Of a DNA stretch of 49,249 bases, positions 45,286 to 49,249 are shown in pieces. Source of the stretch: Psychromonas sp. MB-3u-54. Its GTDB lineage: Bacteria > Pseudomonadota > Gammaproteobacteria > Enterobacterales > Psychromonadaceae. The translations under genes and the position numbers were made by a program. The notes beneath the pieces were generated by a model, which did no database searches, was not told the DNA's origin, and saw only the letters and a program-made list of their open reading frames with translations. Location: positions 1-49,249 of the forward strand of contig NZ_PJBP01000170.1 of the NCBI RefSeq assembly GCF_002836415.1. The letters run 5' to 3'. Numbering within the stretch: the stretch's first letter is position 1; the number at the start of each line of letters is the position of its first letter.

Positions 45286-46338
45286 TTACAGTTGCAGCAT
45301 TTTATACGACTTCACATCCGCACTCACTTCAGCAAACTTATCATTGCCAAGTGGTATTAAGCCTTTATCTGTTAAATAGCCCATTTGCCCCATTGCTGAT
45401 TCGCTGGTAAATTCAGCTAAATATTCGGCAATACCCGGTACTTTATCAACATGAGAGTTTTTCACGTAAAAGAAAAGTGGACGTGACACAGGGTAACTGC
45501 CGTCGGCAATCGCAGCGAATGAAGGTGCAGTACCGTCGATAAATGAACCTTGAATTTTATTTGTATTTTGATCTAGGAAACTAAAGCCGAATATCCCCAT
45601 TGCATCAGGATTAGCATCTATCTTTTGAATAATTAAGTTATCATTTTCACCGGCTTCAATATAAACATGATCTTCACGGACAGAGTGACAAATAGCTTTG
45701 TAGGCACTTTTATCTGTTTTCTTGATAGCTTTAATCCACGGATACTGTTTACAACCCCCTTCCATGACTAATTCAGCAAAGGCATCGCGTGTACCCGATG
45801 TTGGCGGCGGCCCCAGTACTTCAATTTTAGTTGCGGGCAGACTGGCGTTAACATCTTTCCATGTTTTATACGGGTTCTTTATTAATGTTTCACTACCATC
45901 AAGTGCCGGTACTTTATCGGCTAAGGCTAAAAACAGATCTTTACGGCTGAGTTTCATCTGCGGTGCAGCATTAGAGTTGGCAACAACAATACCGTCATAA
46001 CCAATCAGTACTTCAGTGATATCTGTTACGCCATTTTCAACACACATCTCATATTCACTTTTTTTCATGCGACGTGATGCGTTGGACATATCCGGCGTAT
46101 CAATACCATTGCCGGCGCAGAATAATTTCATGCCGCCGCCTGTCCCTGTTGACTCTATTTTAGGCGTATTAAATTGTGTTTTTTTCCCAAAACGTTCTGC
46201 CACTACGGTTGAAAAGGGATAAACAGTTGAAGAACCAACAACGCTGATCATATCTCGACTTGCAGCTGTTGCCGCCGCTGATGCTAATAATGAAACAGTA
46301 AATGTTAGTGCTACCGTGCTTAATACTGATTTTTTCAT
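45286..46338 (-). CDS. pstS: phosphate-binding protein PstS
   Basis: Periplasmic phosphate receptor of 350 aa with a signal peptide (cleavage near ATAAS, residue 26). The mature start ISVVGSSTVYPFSTVVAERF and the binding-site motifs ESTGTGGGMKLFC and PPTSGTRDAF are typical. AGGGAATT precedes the ATG. It is the first gene of the pst operon; four phased PhoB repeats lie 48-87 bp upstream of the start codon. Confidence 0.95.
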   Translation of the reverse strand: MKKSVLSTVALTFTVSLLASAAATAASRDMISVVGSSTVYPFSTVVAERFGKKTQFNTPKIESTGTGGGMKLFCAGNGIDTPDMSNASRRMKKSEYEMCVENGVTDITEVLIGYDGIVVANSNAAPQMKLSRKDLFLALADKVPALDGSETLIKNPYKTWKDVNASLPATKIEVLGPPPTSGTRDAFAELVMEGGCKQYPWIKAIKKTDKSAYKAICHSVREDHVYIEAGENDNLIIQKIDANPDAMGIFGFSFLDQNTNKIQGSFIDGTAPSFAAIADGSYPVSRPLFFYVKNSHVDKVPGIAEYLAEFTSESAMGQMGYLTDKGLIPLGNDKFAEVSADVKSYKMLQL

Positions 46339-46385
46339 TTTTAATTCCCTTATTTATGATGATGTGGTGATTATCAGCCCATCTC

Positions 46386-46425
46386 ATTACAAGTTCATTA
46401 CAGCTTTGTGACAATTTAATGACAG
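46386..46425 (-). promoter_or_regulatory. tandem Pho box (PhoB-binding repeats)
   Basis: On the minus strand: CTGTCAT, TTGTCAC, CTGTAAT and TTGTAAT, starting at 46425, 46414, 46403 and 46392, each exactly 11 bp apart with 4-bp AT-rich spacers. This is two complete PhoB dimer sites side by side, ahead of pstS. Confidence 0.92.
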
Positions 46426-46452
46426 TGATTTTGAAATTTTAATTGACGCTAA

Positions 46453-46590
46453 CAAAGCCCGAACGCTGGAAGCTCGATGCTCTAAAGCTGTCAGCCGTCA
46501 GCCGTCAGCTCGAAGCTCGAAGCTCGATGCTCTATGCTCTAAAGCTGTCAGCCGTCAGCCCGAAACTCGAGGCTCAAAGCTTAAAAAACC
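46453..46590. repeat. AGCTCGAAG-type simple repeat array, copy C
   Basis: Contains AAGCTCGATGCTCTAAAGC and GCTGTCAGCCGTCAGCC twice, with AGCTCGAAGCTCGAAGC between; an internal duplication of about 70 bp has enlarged it. It lies just upstream of the Pho box of pstS. Confidence 0.85.
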
Positions 46591-46709
46591 CGGCGGTAAA
46601 GCTTGCTGCCTTGGGCATCTTCAAGTAATTTGGGTATGCAGCTATGCTGATCTAAATAAATATAGGCAGCAGCAATATTTTAATGACAATGAGTGCCAGG
46701 AGGAAGGTT

Positions 46710-47078
46710 TTGAAAATTCAAGAAAACGATATCGTTAATGTATTAACCACATTAGAGTGCCGCACTAACTTCAGTATTAAAAAAATAACAGAATATATGC
46801 TGCCTAAACTAAAAGAAGCATTTTATCTGCACATAGAAAACCAGTCGCCACACATTATTATTCGCCCGGTGTTTGAAGTTTTTGCAGCAGAGTTAGCGGC
46901 TATTAAAGGGGTCAGTAAAAGAGAAGCCTATTTTCACAGTGCCGAAATGACCCGATTTCCTAAAAGAGTCCACAAAGGTATCAATGAAATCCATTATGGG
47001 ATTTCTTTTAAGTTTGAAGACAGTCAAGCAGTAACACTTTTTATAAAAAAATTAATAACTATTGTAGGCGGCGGTTAA
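46710..47078 (+). CDS. small protein of unknown function, probable TTG start
   Basis: About 122 aa, not recognised. The strong ribosome site CCAGGAGGAAGG (46697-46707) points to the TTG at 46710 as start; an in-frame ATG at 46683 lies upstream of that site and has none of its own. The protein is mixed basic/acidic with no signal peptide or membrane segment, a helical start (NDIVNVLTTLECRTNF) and a conserved-looking middle VSKREAYFHSAEMTRFPKRV. It converges on the EAL-GGDEF gene with a terminator between. No neighbour suggests a function. Confidence 0.7.
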   Translation: MKIQENDIVNVLTTLECRTNFSIKKITEYMLPKLKEAFYLHIENQSPHIIIRPVFEVFAAELAAIKGVSKREAYFHSAEMTRFPKRVHKGINEIHYGISFKFEDSQAVTLFIKKLITIVGGG

Positions 47079-47087
47079 GCATGAACC

Positions 47088-47138
47088 ATTACCATCTTGA
47101 GTTTTGAAGTTAAAAATTCAAGATGGTAATCCTGTTTT
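47088..47138 (+). terminator. terminator after the small unknown gene
   Basis: A perfect 13-bp stem ATTACCATCTTGA / TCAAGATGGTAAT with a 17-base loop, followed by CCTGTTTTAA on the plus strand. It lies between convergent genes. Confidence 0.75.
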
Positions 47139-47143
47139 AATTA

Positions 47144-48955
47144 TTAACTATGACATAATTCGGCAAGCTGTTTTTTTTCTGGCAATGCGTTGGCCGTCGT
47201 TTTACTGTCATATAAATATAACGAATTGCCTTTTATTTTTTTAGCCTTCGATTTTGCATAGGAGGCTAATACCGCCACATCGTTATGACTGTTACAAACG
47301 AAAGGCGACAAATTGACACAACCTATCGATAGACTCAGTAAAGGATAAAATTGTTTGGCACCCGTACGATCTTCGCTTGCGATTCCGCCCCTCTCCTGAT
47401 CTTCCGGACGATAGCGGTGGCGAACCCATTCTGAAAATTTTGCCAGTATTTTTTCGCATTGTGTTTGCCAATGATCTGAAGATAAAATGACAATAAAATC
47501 ATCCCCTCCAATGTGGCCAATAAAATCATCTCTATCGGTCACTATATCCCGTAAAATATCAGCAACACCGAGAATAATTTGGTCTCCTTTTTCATAACCA
47601 TAACAATCATTGTACGGTTTGAAATGATCTAAATCGACATAACAGATAGTAAAGCGTGATTGTTCTTTAAGTCGCTGATCCAAATTTTTACTGATCGGCA
47701 CATTGCCCGGCAACAAGGTCAAAGGGTTTGCATAACGTGCGTTATTTATTTGCAGATTAGTGATTTCTTTCAAAAGGTCGATAATTGAGCCAATGCCTTG
47801 ATATTCACCTTTATTGACAATAATAAATTCCAGTATTTTCTTTCTTCCAGGTTGATCGCTAATTAAGATACTCGCTTGCTCAATAGATAAGTCATGTTCC
47901 AATATCAGCACCTGGCGATCAACCAATGAGGCGATCGTCTTTCTCCCTGAGAGTGCTCTGCCATAGGCTGAAAAAAACAAATTAGTGAGGTTGTTACGGT
48001 GGATTAAACCTATTGGTTTGTTGTCCTCAAGCACTGGAATACTGTCTAGCTCAGGTGTTTCCTTAAATAATGAGGCGCAAGATTCAATGGTCGTTGATCT
48101 ACTAATTGCATCAATAGGCTGCAATAATTCTCCGACCATTTTGGATGAAATAAGTCTATTTTTAGACTGTGTGGTCAGCCTTCTTTCACTAAACAAGTTA
48201 TTATTGATACGCCTGACGGGTAAAGCGGCCGGACGCTTAAAATAGTAACCCTGGCAGAACTGCAGACCAATTTTTTCTATAAATCGAAATTCATCGGCCG
48301 TTTCAACCCCTTCAGCAATGACTTTACAGCCTAGCTCCTGCGCGATATTTTTTATAGAGAGCACAAATTGCTGCTTTACTTTATCGCTGTCAATATCACA
48401 CATAAAATGGCGATCGATCTTTACGTAATCAGGCCGTAATTCATACCACGCCCGCAAGCCCGAATAACCTGAGCCTAAATCATCCATCGCAATTTCAAAG
48501 CCCATCTCTTTATAATGTTGCAATGCATTTCGAATCACTTCATAATTTTCTAAAGGACTGTGTTCGGTTAACTCTATGACCACTCGGCTCGGATCAAGAT
48601 CTATTTTCTTGAGTAATTTTAACGTTTGACCGGATCGAAAATTAGGCTGAAAGAGTGTTTCAGGGCTGGCATTGAGAAATAATTTCCCCCCGAGGTTAAG
48701 TTTTTTAAATTGCAGGATCGATAATTCTCGACACAAAATCTCCAGATCCACTAATCTACCTTGGCTTTTAGCTGCTGCAAACAGGGCAATGGGTGAGTAC
48801 AACTGACTCTCAAAGGGGCCGCGAATTAATGCTTCATAGGCAAAAATATTGCGCTTAATATTTTCAACAATAGGCTGAAAAAAAACACTGAGATTTTTAT
48901 TCTGGATTATCGAATCAAGTGATAGCATCGTTACATTTGGCCTATTTATATTCAT
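47144..48955 (-). CDS. EAL-CBS-GGDEF cyclic-di-GMP protein
   Basis: A 603-aa cytoplasmic protein without membrane segments. The EAL domain (about 15-250) keeps its catalytic residues: E41 in EALIRG, N95, E129, DD158-159, K179, E215 and Q235, so c-di-GMP hydrolysis is likely. A CBS-type pair (about 275-395) follows and may bind adenine nucleotides. The C-terminal GGDEF domain (about 430-590) has DLDHFKPYND but reads GGDDF (483-487) instead of GGDEF, and its RxxD inhibitory site is not intact, so synthesis is doubtful and it may serve as a GTP sensor. EAL-first order with a CBS linker is less common than GGDEF-EAL. It is a single gene. Confidence 0.9.
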   Translation of the reverse strand: MNINRPNVTMLSLDSIIQNKNLSVFFQPIVENIKRNIFAYEALIRGPFESQLYSPIALFAAAKSQGRLVDLEILCRELSILQFKKLNLGGKLFLNASPETLFQPNFRSGQTLKLLKKIDLDPSRVVIELTEHSPLENYEVIRNALQHYKEMGFEIAMDDLGSGYSGLRAWYELRPDYVKIDRHFMCDIDSDKVKQQFVLSIKNIAQELGCKVIAEGVETADEFRFIEKIGLQFCQGYYFKRPAALPVRRINNNLFSERRLTTQSKNRLISSKMVGELLQPIDAISRSTTIESCASLFKETPELDSIPVLEDNKPIGLIHRNNLTNLFFSAYGRALSGRKTIASLVDRQVLILEHDLSIEQASILISDQPGRKKILEFIIVNKGEYQGIGSIIDLLKEITNLQINNARYANPLTLLPGNVPISKNLDQRLKEQSRFTICYVDLDHFKPYNDCYGYEKGDQIILGVADILRDIVTDRDDFIGHIGGDDFIVILSSDHWQTQCEKILAKFSEWVRHRYRPEDQERGGIASEDRTGAKQFYPLLSLSIGCVNLSPFVCNSHNDVAVLASYAKSKAKKIKGNSLYLYDSKTTANALPEKKQLAELCHS

Positions 48956-49249
48956 GAGAGGGAAATTGATACGGAATAGTGCAGCTGCTTAATTATTCCC
49001 ATTTAAGTGAATACAGAGATCAAGATTGCTTTAATTTTATTTTTTTATAACACTTTTAATGTTAATGATTAAGCAAACAAAATCAGTAAAATGGGATTCC
49101 GATAATGAAATAAAGGATAACGGTTAGTTATGACGTATTAATGACAGTGAGTAATAAATATTGCTTATTCTAAAAATAAAATTAGCAATAAAATCAGCTT
49201 AAATCGCTGATCGAGCTGCCTTCTAATAAAGGAGCAGCTTAAAGCATCT
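48956..49249. other. right-edge intergenic stretch
   Basis: 294 bp of AT-rich DNA upstream of the EAL-GGDEF gene. I see no gene, clear hairpin or known repeat. The promoter of that gene should lie here. Confidence 0.4.

Overview
The window reads as a chromosomal segment of a marine gammaproteobacterium. Evidence is the AT-rich composition with AT-only intergenic stretches, the long PstA/PstC proteins with a Pho-box promoter, MYG1, DUF1127/LysE and YncB-like genes, an IS4-family element, and many short palindromic intergenic repeats. The gene set and repeat style recall Psychromonas or a close relative; this is an inference, because no rRNA or other marker gene is present.

Left part (1-10.1 kb): the 3' end of an unrecognised gene, a 42-bp tandem repeat block, a periplasmic gamma-glutamyltranspeptidase (ggt) whose terminator was split by an IS4-family element (2547-3961), a 3-oxoacid CoA-transferase operon (scoAB), a PhyH-type dioxygenase, three tandem 218-bp repeats, and a TauE/SafE-type membrane protein.

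Centre (10.1-31.4 kb): a large, partly duplicated inositol catabolism locus. The first module holds iolA, iolC fused to DUF2090, an RpiR-type regulator (iolR), an inositol dehydrogenase (iolG), iolB and a TIM-barrel isomerase. The second holds a second RpiR regulator, a class II aldolase (iolJ-like), a second iolB, a second non-fused iolC, a second Gfo/Idh/MocA dehydrogenase, and the only iolD and iolE. A divergent CUT2-type ABC importer (binding protein, permease, single-domain ATPase) follows. Together they encode uptake and conversion of inositol through 2-keto-inositol, trihydroxycyclohexanedione, 5-deoxyglucuronate and 5-dehydro-2-deoxygluconate 6-phosphate to DHAP and acetyl-CoA. Near-identical 16-bp palindromes (TGAAAAATATTTTTCA and close variants) sit in all three divergent iol promoter regions and also upstream of scoAB, so they are probably the operators of the RpiR regulator(s).

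Right part (31.4-49.2 kb): a thiolase, a second PhyH-family protein, a MocR-type regulator divergent from a DUF1127-LysE pair with a clear inverted-repeat operator, a YncB-like NADPH oxidoreductase divergent from a LysR regulator, MYG1, the pstS-pstC-pstA-pstB-phoU operon with four 11-bp-phased PhoB repeats, a small unknown gene with a probable TTG start, and an EAL-CBS-GGDEF protein.

Repeats are unusually varied: 42-bp helically phased repeats, 218-bp direct repeats, a GTAGGGTGC hairpin family (six copies), AGCTCGAAG-type arrays at three sites, MITE-like elements with TACCAAT ends, and a tandem amplification of the iolR 3' end. No tRNA, rRNA or CRISPR array was seen.
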